A stretch of 34,757 nucleotides of DNA, taken from NCBI GenBank assembly GCA_910586735.1, contig CAJUJW010000025.1, positions 1-34,757 of the forward strand, read 5' to 3'. Source of the stretch: an uncultured Oscillibacter sp. (GTDB taxonomy: Bacteria; Bacillota; Clostridia; Oscillospirales; Oscillospiraceae). Each line of letters starts with the position of its first letter. Position 1 is the first letter of the stretch. Under the pieces are notes generated by a model. The model saw only the letters and a program-made list of their open reading frames with translations, was not told where the DNA came from and searched no databases. Of the stretch, positions 7,795 through 13,842 are shown piece after piece. A program made the position numbers and the translations under genes.

Positions 7795-7857
7795 GGTTTA
7801 GCCAACTATTTTACAGTTGACCGCTCGGGTGCAGACCGGGCGGTCAACACGCTTTTG
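7765..7857 (+). ncRNA. Candidate antisense (antitoxin) RNA
   Basis: A strong promoter (7730-7758) and a hairpin terminator (stem 7816-7824/7840-7848, then TTTT at 7853-7856) bracket about 93 nt without a reading frame. The RNA would be antisense to the last codons and 3' UTR of the leftward 28-residue peptide mRNA, as RatA is to txpA and SR4 to bsrG in Bacillus. A small alternative hairpin (CAACT 7803-7807 with AGTTG 7815-7819) uses the same bases as the terminator's 5' arm, so two folds compete. Its first 31 nt nearly match the first 34 nt of the facing mRNA. Expression is inferred only. Confidence 0.6.
7816..7856 (+). terminator. Terminator of the candidate antisense RNA
   Basis: GTTGACCGC (7816-7824) pairs with GCGGTCAAC (7840-7848), with an inner GGT/ACC helix, and is followed by GCTTTTG. 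On the other strand the same hairpin contains the TGA stop of the small peptide gene. Confidence 0.65.
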
Positions 7858-7930
7858 TGGTAAGTAGCAGTGCCGTAATGACAAAGATCACCACGAACCG
7901 CAACACAGCAAAAAGCCGTTTTTTCCACAT
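7844..7930 (-). CDS. 28-residue hydrophobic peptide, candidate type I toxin
   Basis: The peptide is a short basic N-terminus (MWKKR), one predicted membrane helix (about residues 6-24, LFAVLRFVVIFVITALLL) and a tail TTKAC with a terminal cysteine. The start at 7930 has a strong, anti-SD-like GGGAGGTGG upstream (7938-7946). By hand count the gene is 39 of 87 bases G+C, far below its neighbours. It is transcribed leftward from a near-consensus promoter at 8020-8048, has a leader of about 80 nt containing a TTTGC/GCAAA hairpin, and is opposed by a strongly promoted antisense RNA. Size, single helix and layout match type I toxins (TxpA, BsrG, Fst classes), but the sequence is not one I recognise. 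Alternatives are a leader peptide or a membrane signal peptide. Confidence 0.6.
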   Translation of the reverse strand: MWKKRLFAVLRFVVIFVITALLLTTKAC

Positions 7931-7979
7931 CCACGTACCACCTCCCCCCATGTTGGATTTGCGCAGGGGTGCAAACGGT

Positions 7980-8013
7980 GGACTGACCGCCTTTATGCAA
8001 CAGCGTCCTTCTG
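7980..8013 (-). repeat. Right arm of the inverted repeat
   Basis: Read leftward, this arm is CAGAAGGACGCTGTTGCATA followed by AAGGCGGTCAGTCC, nearly identical to 7764-7794. It begins at the predicted start of the peptide mRNA. No target-site duplication flanks the two arms. Confidence 0.9.
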
Positions 8014-8019
8014 CTCTTA

Positions 8020-8048
8020 AATATACCACGCTTTTCAGACCCTGTCAA
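8020..8048 (-). promoter_or_regulatory. Sigma-A promoter of the 28-residue peptide mRNA
   Basis: Read leftward: -35 TTGACA (8043-8048), 17-bp spacer, -10 TATATT (8020-8025), predicted start near 8013. Its spacer does not resemble that of the facing promoter, so the similarity of the two transcripts begins at the RNA start and is not a simple promoter duplication. Confidence 0.85.
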
Positions 8049-8053
8049 TTTCC

Positions 8054-8077
8054 GCCGCCCGGAGGGGCGGCTTTTTT
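8054..8077 (+). terminator. Rho-independent terminator upstream of the PadR operon
   Basis: GCCGCCC (8054-8060), GGAG loop, GGGCGGC (8065-8071) and then six T. It would stop readthrough from the ABC operon or the antisense RNA before the PadR promoter. Confidence 0.8.
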
Positions 8078-8098
8078 CCGCCTTTTTCTGCCTTCCCC

Positions 8099-8127
8099 TT
8101 GACAATATCGATATTCGATGTTATACT
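8099..8127 (+). promoter_or_regulatory. Sigma-A promoter of the PadR/DUF2812 operon
   Basis: -35 TTGACA (8099-8104), 17-bp spacer, -10 TATACT (8122-8127). The spacer carries a 12-bp perfect palindrome AATATCGATATT (8104-8115). Confidence 0.85.
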
Positions 8128-8155
8128 GAACCTATCAATAACGATATTCGATATT
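8104..8155 (+). promoter_or_regulatory. Probable PadR operator, repeated CGATATTCGAT motif
   Basis: CGATATTCGAT occurs at 8109-8119 and again at 8142-8152 (33 bp apart, about three helical turns). The first copy overlaps the palindrome in the promoter spacer; the second lies between the -10 and the ribosome binding site. PadR proteins typically repress their own operon from such sites. Confidence 0.6.
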
Positions 8156-8168
8156 AGGAGGCGGGGAA

Positions 8169-8495
8169 GTGGCCAGAGAGAAATTTCAAACCCTGACGGA
8201 GCCCATGTTCTATATCCTTCTCTGCCTCCGGGAGGAGTGCTGCGGCGCGGACATCATGGCCCGCGTGGCCGCGCTGACCCAGGGGCGGGTGAGCATCGGC
8301 CCCGGCACATTGTACAACCTGCTGGACAGCTTCCAGAGCTCGGAGATGATCCGGGAGACCAGCGTCTCCGGCCGGAAGCGCAGCTACCTGATTACGGACA
8401 AGGGCCGGGCGGCGCTGGAGGCGGAGTACCGCCGCCTCCAGGTCCTGACGGAGGATTACAGGACCTATCTGGGAGAGAGGAGACTACTGCCATGA
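8169..8495 (+). CDS. PadR-family transcriptional regulator
   Basis: The 108-residue protein is a PadR winged helix: EPMFYILLCLREECCGADIM leads into the first helices, GPGTLYNLLDSF is the family's recognition-helix motif, and KRSYLITDKGRAALEAEYRRL forms the wing and dimer helix. The start is GTG at 8169 with AGGAGG at 8156-8161. The gene overlaps the DUF2812 gene by ATGA. PadR-DUF2812 pairs are common in clostridia, where the regulator controls the membrane partner. The inducer is unknown; envelope-active compounds are a common guess for the family. Confidence 0.9.
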   Translation: MAREKFQTLTEPMFYILLCLREECCGADIMARVAALTQGRVSIGPGTLYNLLDSFQSSEMIRETSVSGRKRSYLITDKGRAALEAEYRRLQVLTEDYRTYLGERRLLP

Positions 8496-9901
8496 GAGAC
8501 ACGAGATACCGCTGGAACACCTTCCTGCTCTACGACTACCGGGGCGTGGAGGACCACCTCTCCGCCATGGCCGCCAAGGGCTGGCGGCTGGAGAAGGCGG
8601 GGAACACCTTCTGGAAGTACCGCCGGGCCGAGCCCGCCCAGGTGCGCTACGCCGTCACCTACAGCGACAGCGCCTCCCAGTTCAACCCCGAGCCCACGGA
8701 GGACCAGCTGTCCCTGGCGGAGCTGTGCGCCGCCGCCGGGTGGGAGAAGGTCTGCGGCTGGTTCCAGATGCAGATTTTCTCCACGGAGGACCCCGCCGCC
8801 GTCCCCCTGGAGACCGACGAGGCCCTCCGGCTGGAGGGCATCCACCGGTCCATGAAGAAGAACTTCCTCCCCGCCAACGTCGTCCTTCTGCTCCTGCTCC
8901 TCTTCGTGGGCCGGGACTTCCTTCCGGCCCTTGTCACCTGGGACCTGTACGGCATGCTGGGCAGCAACGCCTCGCTGTTCTCCGGGGCCATCCTCCTGCC
9001 CACGCTGCTGGTGGAGCTCTACATCTTCTCCGGCTACTTCCTCTGGCTGCGGCGCTCCCGCCGGTCCGTGGAGGACGGCGGGGCCTGCCTCCCGGCGGGC
9101 CGGGGCTACCGGCGGGCCAACCTGGCCCTGTGGGTCTGCGTAAGCGTGATCGTGGCGGTCTATCTGCTGCTGGAGCTCAGCCAGGGCGGCAGGGGCCCGG
9201 CGCTGTACTTTGTCCTATACATGGCGTTCTATTTCCTGCTGGTGTCCCTCCTCCGGCTGACCACCGCGCTCCTCCGAAAGTGGAAGGTCTCCAAAACCGC
9301 CAACATGGCGGGGACCCTGATCGTGGACTTCGTCCTGGCCTTCGCCCTCATCGGCGGGCTGACCTCCATGGCCCTGAACCACGACTGGTTCTCCCCCGCC
9401 AGCGGCTCCGGGGAGACCTACGAGTACCGGGGCCAGCACTGGGATGTTTCCCCCCGGCGGGACTTCCCCCTCACCATGGCGGATGTCACCGGGGAGGAAT
9501 ACGGCCACGTCAGCCGGGAGATCTACGACCGGGGCTCCCTCTTCGTCTCCAACCGGGGCTATCGGGAGTATGCCCTCCTGGGGGACGGGCCCAAAACATG
9601 CAGCCTCAGCTATTCTATTTACGAAACCAAGTTCCCCCGCCTCCAGGAATCCATGCTGGAGGACCTGCTGGAGGTCGACGAGATTAAATTCCACGGCATG
9701 ACCGTCGTCACCCGGCGCTACGTCCCGGAGGACCCGGCCCCCTGGGGGGCGGAGGCGGCCTACCGGCTCTATTATGAAGAGGACCCCACGGACAGCTGGT
9801 TCCTGGTCTGGCCGGGCCGGGCGGTGGGTATCAGCTTCGGCTTTGTCTACACGGAGGAGCAGCTGCCCCGCGTCGCCGCCCGCCTGAAACCGGAGGCGTG
9901 A
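8492..9901 (+). CDS. DUF2812 membrane protein
   Basis: The 469-residue protein has the DUF2812 N-terminal domain (residues about 1-120: FLLYDYRGVEDHLSAMAAKGWRL, the hallmark AAKGW segment, then a second repeat-like AAAGWEKVCG). Four to five membrane helices follow between about residues 125 and 300, and then a soluble C-terminal domain of about 160 residues. It is translationally coupled to padR (ATGA at 8492-8495). The function of DUF2812 proteins is unknown; the coupling to PadR suggests a response to membrane-active signals. The open frame extends upstream to 8099, but the ATG at 8492 is the supported start. Confidence 0.85.
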   Translation: MRDTRYRWNTFLLYDYRGVEDHLSAMAAKGWRLEKAGNTFWKYRRAEPAQVRYAVTYSDSASQFNPEPTEDQLSLAELCAAAGWEKVCGWFQMQIFSTEDPAAVPLETDEALRLEGIHRSMKKNFLPANVVLLLLLLFVGRDFLPALVTWDLYGMLGSNASLFSGAILLPTLLVELYIFSGYFLWLRRSRRSVEDGGACLPAGRGYRRANLALWVCVSVIVAVYLLLELSQGGRGPALYFVLYMAFYFLLVSLLRLTTALLRKWKVSKTANMAGTLIVDFVLAFALIGGLTSMALNHDWFSPASGSGETYEYRGQHWDVSPRRDFPLTMADVTGEEYGHVSREIYDRGSLFVSNRGYREYALLGDGPKTCSLSYSIYETKFPRLQESMLEDLLEVDEIKFHGMTVVTRRYVPEDPAPWGAEAAYRLYYEEDPTDSWFLVWPGRAVGISFGFVYTEEQLPRVAARLKPEA

Positions 9902-9903
9902 AA

Positions 9904-9930
9904 AACAGGAGAGGCTTGGCCTCTCCTGTT
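9904..9930. terminator. Bidirectional terminator between DUF2812 and spo0A
   Basis: A 12-bp perfect stem (AACAGGAGAGGC 9904-9915 with GCCTCTCCTGTT 9919-9930) and 3-base loop, with A-rich left and T-rich right flanks. It serves both convergent genes. Confidence 0.85.
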
Positions 9931-9939
9931 TCTGCGCTT

Positions 9940-10710
9940 TCAGCTCTGGTCCTTCAGCACCCAGCTGTCCCCGCTGAGCATCAGCCGGTCGGCGATCATG
10001 GCGATGAACTCCGAGTTGGTGGGCTTTCCCTTGGTGTTGGACACGGTGTAGCCGAAGTATTTCTGGAGGGTCTCCAGATCTCCCCGGTCCCAGGCCACCT
10101 CGATGGCGTGGCGGATGGCCCGCTCCACCCGGGAGGGCGTGGTGCCGAAGCGCTTGGCCACCGCCGGGTACAGCACCTTGGTGACGGCGTTGATGACCTC
10201 CATGTCGTTTACCGCGATCATGATGGCCTCCCGGAGGTACTGATAGCCCTTGATGTGGGCCGGGACGCCGATTTCGTGGATGACGGCGGTGACGGTGTTT
10301 TTCAGCGCGTAGAGCCGCAGCTCGGGGGACGCGGGGTCCGCGAAGACGCCCCGCATCCGCTCCAGCAGGGAGCTGGGCTCGCAGGGCTTGGGCAGGTAAT
10401 AGCTCACCCCCAGCCTCTCCGCGTCGGTCAGCGTCTGAGTCCCGCAGAAGGCGGACACAATAATGGTCTTGGGCATGGGGCCCTCCTGCTCCTTCAGCGT
10501 CTGGAGCAGGCCCAGCCCGTCCAGGCCCGGCAGGGCCACGTCCGTCACCAGAAGGTCCGGCCGCTTCTCCTCTATGAACCGCAGCGCCTCCCGTCCGTCC
10601 CCGGTGGAAGCCGCCACGGTAAACTCACCGGCCTGTTCAATCGTCTCCTGCAGCATCGCGCGGAATTCCTCACTGGCGTCCGCCAGAAGCACAGTCCTTT
10701 GATGATCCAT
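9940..10710 (-). CDS. spo0A: Sporulation master response regulator Spo0A
   Basis: The 256-residue protein is a receiver domain (about 1-125) joined to the Spo0A-specific DNA-binding domain (about 145-256). Aspartate 57 in LLVTDVALPG is the phosphoacceptor and YYLPKP holds the conserved lysine. In the effector domain, TPSRVERAIRHAIEVAWDRG is the recognition-helix signature and KPTNSEFIAMIADRL is the conserved C-terminal block. An oddity is that the acidic pocket after beta-1 reads ADAS where Bacillus subtilis has ADDN, so one of the two magnesium-binding acids is alanine. The gene stands alone, without spoIVB nearby. The best ribosome binding site is a weak AAGGAAAGG. Upstream lie a possible sigma-A promoter and a 0A box. 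Confidence 0.95.
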   Translation of the reverse strand: MDHQRTVLLADASEEFRAMLQETIEQAGEFTVAASTGDGREALRFIEEKRPDLLVTDVALPGLDGLGLLQTLKEQEGPMPKTIIVSAFCGTQTLTDAERLGVSYYLPKPCEPSSLLERMRGVFADPASPELRLYALKNTVTAVIHEIGVPAHIKGYQYLREAIMIAVNDMEVINAVTKVLYPAVAKRFGTTPSRVERAIRHAIEVAWDRGDLETLQKYFGYTVSNTKGKPTNSEFIAMIADRLMLSGDSWVLKDQS

Positions 10711-10779
10711 GATGATTCCAAACCCTTTCCTTCATGTTCGGCTGTCAGAGCGTCCTGACACTCTCAGCTCGTTTTCTAT

Positions 10780-10844
10780 AAAATACCATAAATTTCCAGA
10801 ATATTCAAGATGGGATTACAAAAAATCTGAATTTTTCTTCGACA
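10780..10844 (-). promoter_or_regulatory. Possible spo0A promoter with upstream 0A box
   Basis: Read leftward: 0A box TGTCGAA (10838-10844), then a weak -35 TTGAAT (10803-10808), 17-bp spacer and -10 TATTTT (10780-10785). Between -10 and gene is a short inverted repeat TGTCAG/CTGACA (10743-10760). Self-control of spo0A through 0A boxes is established in Bacillus; here it is inferred from one match. The rest of the intergenic region (10845-10990) is AT-rich without a gene. Confidence 0.4.
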
Positions 10845-10990
10845 TATTTTTTGTTTTCCAAGGCAAACCCCATATATTGTGTATTTTTTACATTTTTCCC
10901 GGAATTTCTACCAGCCCAAAACCCCGCCGGAACCCGATTTTCTTCCGCCGGCGGCCTCCGCCCTCCGAAAAACCCCGTGGAAACGACAAG

Positions 10991-11024
10991 CCGGGCAGCC
11001 GTCCATCCAAGGACAGCCGCCCGG
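10991..11024 (-). terminator. Terminator-like hairpin after the 134-residue membrane protein gene
   Basis: CCGGGC/GCCCGG outer stem and GTCC/GGAC inner stem around a symmetric four-base internal loop, followed leftward by CTTGTCGTTTCC. The T-tract is imperfect. Confidence 0.5.
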
Positions 11025-11036
11025 AAAACCGGCGCG

Positions 11037-11441
11037 TCAAGGCGTCTCCCCCCGCCCCCCGGCGGCCTGGCGCCAGGTCTGAGAGCAGAACGCGGTGAAC
11101 ACAAAAATGTGCAGCAGGACATTGGGGAGGGTAAAGTTGTAGACGTTGGAAACCTCCCCGAACTCCAGGAGGAAGCGGCAGCCCAAACCCGCCAGAACCA
11201 GCGCGGCGGTCAGCGAAACCGCAAAGCCCCACCCCTTCTCCGGGAAACACTTGGCCAGAATACCGCCCACATAGACGGCGGAGGCGGGCGTCAGGAACAG
11301 GTAACAGAGGGTAATGGACAGGGTCCACCCCTTATTGAAGTTGTACACGGGGAAGCCGAAGCAGTTGAACAGCACCACAAGTCCCATAGACAACCCACAG
11401 GCGAGGAGCCGCCGCCCGGCGGTGTGTTCGCTGGTCTTCAT
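11037..11441 (-). CDS. Small four-helix membrane protein, function unknown
   Basis: The 134-residue protein has four hydrophobic segments (about residues 11-30, 40-62, 70-90 and 103-120), no soluble domain and no motif that I recognise. The start at 11441 is backed by a GGAGGAGGGG stretch about 10 bases upstream. It stands alone between spo0A and the Nudix gene, transcribed leftward with its own terminator-like hairpin. The sequence CFGFPVYNFNKGWTLSIT is its most distinctive stretch and could seed a search. Confidence 0.6.
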   Translation of the reverse strand: MKTSEHTAGRRLLACGLSMGLVVLFNCFGFPVYNFNKGWTLSITLCYLFLTPASAVYVGGILAKCFPEKGWGFAVSLTAALVLAGLGCRFLLEFGEVSNVYNFTLPNVLLHIFVFTAFCSQTWRQAAGGRGETP

Positions 11442-11600
11442 AGAAGGGTCCCCTCCTCCGCTTCCAATTTCTTGCTCTCATTTTATCACGGCTGTCTGCC
11501 GGTGTCAACTCGGAGTTTGCAGGGGTAAACCGGCTGTTCCCATTTTCCCGCTTCCCCTTTCCCCCCATTTATGGTATGATAAATTCAATGACCGCTCCAC

Positions 11601-11615
11601 AAGGAGGAACTCCTT
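11601..11615 (+). promoter_or_regulatory. Shine-Dalgarno folded into a perfect hairpin
   Basis: AAGGAG (11601-11606), GAA loop, CTCCTT (11610-11615), immediately followed by ATG 11616 of the Nudix gene. The ribosome binding site is fully paired in this 6-bp stem, which could damp translation or make it temperature- or ribosome-dependent. Confidence 0.5.
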
Positions 11616-12185
11616 ATGAATCTTACCGCCCAGCTCCGCGCCCTCCGCCCCTGGAACCCCCAGGAGCAGCGGGACCGCGACACGCTGCTCCGCCTCCTGG
11701 AGGCCGGGCAGGCCCCCTGCGGCCGGGAGGACCCGGCCCACCTCACCGCCTCCGCCTGGGTGGCCAGCCCGGACCGGCGGCAGGTCCTCCTGGCTTATCA
11801 CAACCTCTACGACTCCTGGGCCTGGCTGGGGGGCCACGCCGACGGGGAGCGGGACCTGCTCTCCGTGGCCCTCCGGGAAGTCCGGGAGGAGAGCGGCCTG
11901 GAGGAGGTCCGCCCCGTGTCCCCGGATATCTACTCCGTGGAGATTCTCACGGTGGACGGCCACGAGAAGCGGGGGCGCTACGTCTCCTCCCACCTCCACC
12001 TGAACGTCACCTTCCTTCTGGAGGCGGACCCCGCCGCCCCAGTGCACCGCAAGGCCGATGAGAACAGCGCCGTGGCCTGGTTCGGCCTGGAGGAGGCCGT
12101 GGCCGCGTCCACGGAACCCTGGTTCCAATCCCGGATTTATTCCAAGCTGAACGCCAAGCTGGCCCTCTTCCCGCCGGCGGTATGA
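11616..12185 (+). CDS. Nudix hydrolase
   Basis: The 189-residue protein has a complete Nudix box at residues 72-95, starting GGHADGERD and ending REVREESGL. The HADGE variant, with the helix REVxEExG, is typical of a subgroup often annotated only as Nudix hydrolase. The conserved RExxEE residues that bind the divalent metal are present. Such enzymes cleave nucleoside diphosphates linked to another moiety; the substrate here cannot be told. The stop overlaps the ATG of the methyltransferase gene (ATGA at 12182-12185), so it is coupled to the tRNA/rRNA modification genes downstream. Confidence 0.9.
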   Translation: MNLTAQLRALRPWNPQEQRDRDTLLRLLEAGQAPCGREDPAHLTASAWVASPDRRQVLLAYHNLYDSWAWLGGHADGERDLLSVALREVREESGLEEVRPVSPDIYSVEILTVDGHEKRGRYVSSHLHLNVTFLLEADPAAPVHRKADENSAVAWFGLEEAVAASTEPWFQSRIYSKLNAKLALFPPAV

Positions 12186-12916
12186 CGGAGGGCTTGCACT
12201 GGGAGGCCCTGCGCCCCGGCGGCCTCCGCTTTGTCTATGGAAACGGGCAGCACCCCCCAGGGCTGGACAGCTTCCTCCTGGCCTCCCTGCCGGGCCTGAG
12301 GCCGGGCCTCCGGGTCTGCGACCTGGGCTGCGGCACAGGGCTTCTGGGCCTGCTCCTGCTCCAGCGGCAGCCGGATCTGCGGGTGACGGGCCTGGACATC
12401 CAGCCCGAGGCCGTCCGCCTGGGGCGGCTGGCGGCGGCGGAGAACCAGCTGGAGGACCGGCTGGTTTTCCGGCTGGAGGACCTGCGGGAGACCTCCCTGC
12501 CCGCCGGGCGCTTTGACCTGGCAATCTGCAACCCGCCCTACTTCCCCCCCTCCGCCGGTCCCCCGCCCAAGGGGGAGGCCCGCCGGACCGCCCGGACGGA
12601 GGCGGCCTGCGCCCTGGAGGACGTGTGCCGGACCGCCGGGCGGCTTCTGCGCTGGGGCGGGGCCCTCTGCCTGGTCCACAAGCCGGAGAGGCTGACGGAC
12701 CTGCTCTGCGCCCTGCGGGAAAACGGGCTGGAGCCCAAGCGGCTGCGCCTGGTTTCCCCCCGGTGGGACCGGGCCCCCTCCCTGCTTCTGGCGGAGGCCC
12801 GCCGGGGCGGGAGGCCGGGGCTGCGGGTGGAGCCGCCCCTGATTCTGGAAAACCCCGACGGCTCCCCCTCGGCAGAGCTGAGCCGCATTTACTTTCGAGA
12901 GGAGGCCCCGCCATGA
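12182..12916 (+). CDS. TrmN6/YabB-like tRNA1(Val) adenine-N6 methyltransferase family
   Basis: The 244-residue protein is a class I SAM-dependent methyltransferase. Motif I is CDLGCGTG (residues 46-53), GLDIQPEAVRLG is motif II, and NPPY (about 117-120) is the catalytic motif of adenine/glutamine amino-methyltransferases. The beginning GNGQHPPGLDSFLLA matches the N-terminal block of TrmN6/YabB proteins, which modify A37 of tRNA1(Val) in E. coli. In B. subtilis yabB also lies next to the rsmI orthologue, and here rsmI overlaps its stop (ATGA at 12913-12916). Substrate assignment is by family and neighbourhood. Confidence 0.85.
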   Translation: MTEGLHWEALRPGGLRFVYGNGQHPPGLDSFLLASLPGLRPGLRVCDLGCGTGLLGLLLLQRQPDLRVTGLDIQPEAVRLGRLAAAENQLEDRLVFRLEDLRETSLPAGRFDLAICNPPYFPPSAGPPPKGEARRTARTEAACALEDVCRTAGRLLRWGGALCLVHKPERLTDLLCALRENGLEPKRLRLVSPRWDRAPSLLLAEARRGGRPGLRVEPPLILENPDGSPSAELSRIYFREEAPP

Positions 12917-13749
12917 GCGGAACGCTGTATCTGGTCGCCACCCCCATCGGCAACCTGGGGGACCTGTCCCCCCGGGCGGTGGAGACCCTGGGGGCCGTGG
13001 ACTTCATCGCGGCGGAAGACACCCGGGTGACCTTGAAGCTGCTGAATCACTTCGGCGTCAAAAAGCCCCTGGTCAGCTATCACGAGCACAACGCCGCCGC
13101 CGCCGGGCAGGCGGTCCTCTCCCGCCTCCTGGCGGGGGAGAGCTGCGCCCTGGTCACGGACGCCGGGACCCCCGCCATCTCGGACCCCGGCGAGCTTTTG
13201 GTGCGCCTGTGCGCCGGGAACGGCGTGGAGGTGCTGGCCGTCCCCGGCTGCTGCGCGGCGGTGAACGCCCTGGCCGTCAGCGGCCTGCCCACGGGGCGCT
13301 TCACCTTCGAGGGCTTTTTGTCCGTCAACAAAAAGAGCCGCCGGGAACACCTGGAGAGCCTGCGGGACGAGACCCGGACCATGATCTTTCACGAGGCCCC
13401 CCACAAGCTCCTGGCCACCCTGGCGGACCTTTGCGAGACCTTCGGCCCGGACCGGCAAATCGCCCTCTGCCGGGAGCTGACCAAGCTCCACGAGGAGACC
13501 CGCCGCTGCACCCTGGGCGAGGCGGTCTCCTACTACGAGGACGCGGCCCCCAGGGGGGAGTACGTCCTGGTGCTGGCGGGGGCGGAACCCAGGGCGGACG
13601 CCGCCCTCACCCTGGAGGAGGGGACCTCCCAGGTCCTGGCCCTGGTGGAGAGCGGGCAGCGGCTGAAGGACGCCGCCAAAGAGGTGGCGGAACACACGGG
13701 CCTCAGCCGGAACGCCCTCTACGCCGCCGCCCTGGAGGCGCGAAAGTAA
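12913..13749 (+). CDS. rsmI: 16S rRNA 2'-O-ribose methyltransferase RsmI
   Basis: The 278-residue protein is a tetrapyrrole-methylase-fold enzyme that methylates the ribose of C1402 in 16S rRNA with SAM. VATPIGNLGDLSPRAVETL at residues 8-26 is the RsmI signature. It is followed by AAEDTR, LVTDAGTPAISDPG (SAM site) and FEGFL. The usual GPSA segment reads GCCAAVNAL here, a variant worth noting but not obviously disabling. The C-terminal 40 residues form the helical tail with KDAAKEVAEHTGLSRNALY. The ATG at 12913 overlaps the previous gene's stop; there is no independent ribosome binding site. Confidence 0.95.
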   Translation: MSGTLYLVATPIGNLGDLSPRAVETLGAVDFIAAEDTRVTLKLLNHFGVKKPLVSYHEHNAAAAGQAVLSRLLAGESCALVTDAGTPAISDPGELLVRLCAGNGVEVLAVPGCCAAVNALAVSGLPTGRFTFEGFLSVNKKSRREHLESLRDETRTMIFHEAPHKLLATLADLCETFGPDRQIALCRELTKLHEETRRCTLGEAVSYYEDAAPRGEYVLVLAGAEPRADAALTLEEGTSQVLALVESGQRLKDAAKEVAEHTGLSRNALYAAALEARK

Positions 13750-13775
13750 GGCCCCATTTTCCTGCCCCGGAGGCG

Positions 13776-13805
13776 GTATAATTTTCCCTGCCCCTGTCCA
13801 TACTT
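13776..13805 (+). promoter_or_regulatory. Possible forespore (sigma-G/sigma-F type) promoter
   Basis: GTATA (13776-13780), 18-bp spacer, CATACTT (13799-13805) is close to the sigma-G consensus GHATR-N18-CATNHTA (last base differs). It lies 37 bp before an M23 gene of SpoIIQ type. A CCCTCA/TGAGGG stem (13806-13811/13825-13830) sits in the leader. No database match was made. Confidence 0.4.
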
Positions 13806-13842
13806 CCCTCAGACTTATTTCTATTGAGGGAGGAACTCTTGC

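Noticed and set aside
7764..8013. Miniature transposable element (MITE) with terminal inverted repeats
   Set aside because: No direct target duplication flanks the arms (AGAGA on the left, CTCTT on the right), promoters lie outside the arms, and starts, terminators and peptide fit a regulatory locus better. Genome copy number would settle it.
10709..11098. Rightward frame upstream of spo0A
   Set aside because: AT-rich promoter DNA on the wrong strand, no initiation signal, no homology recognisable.
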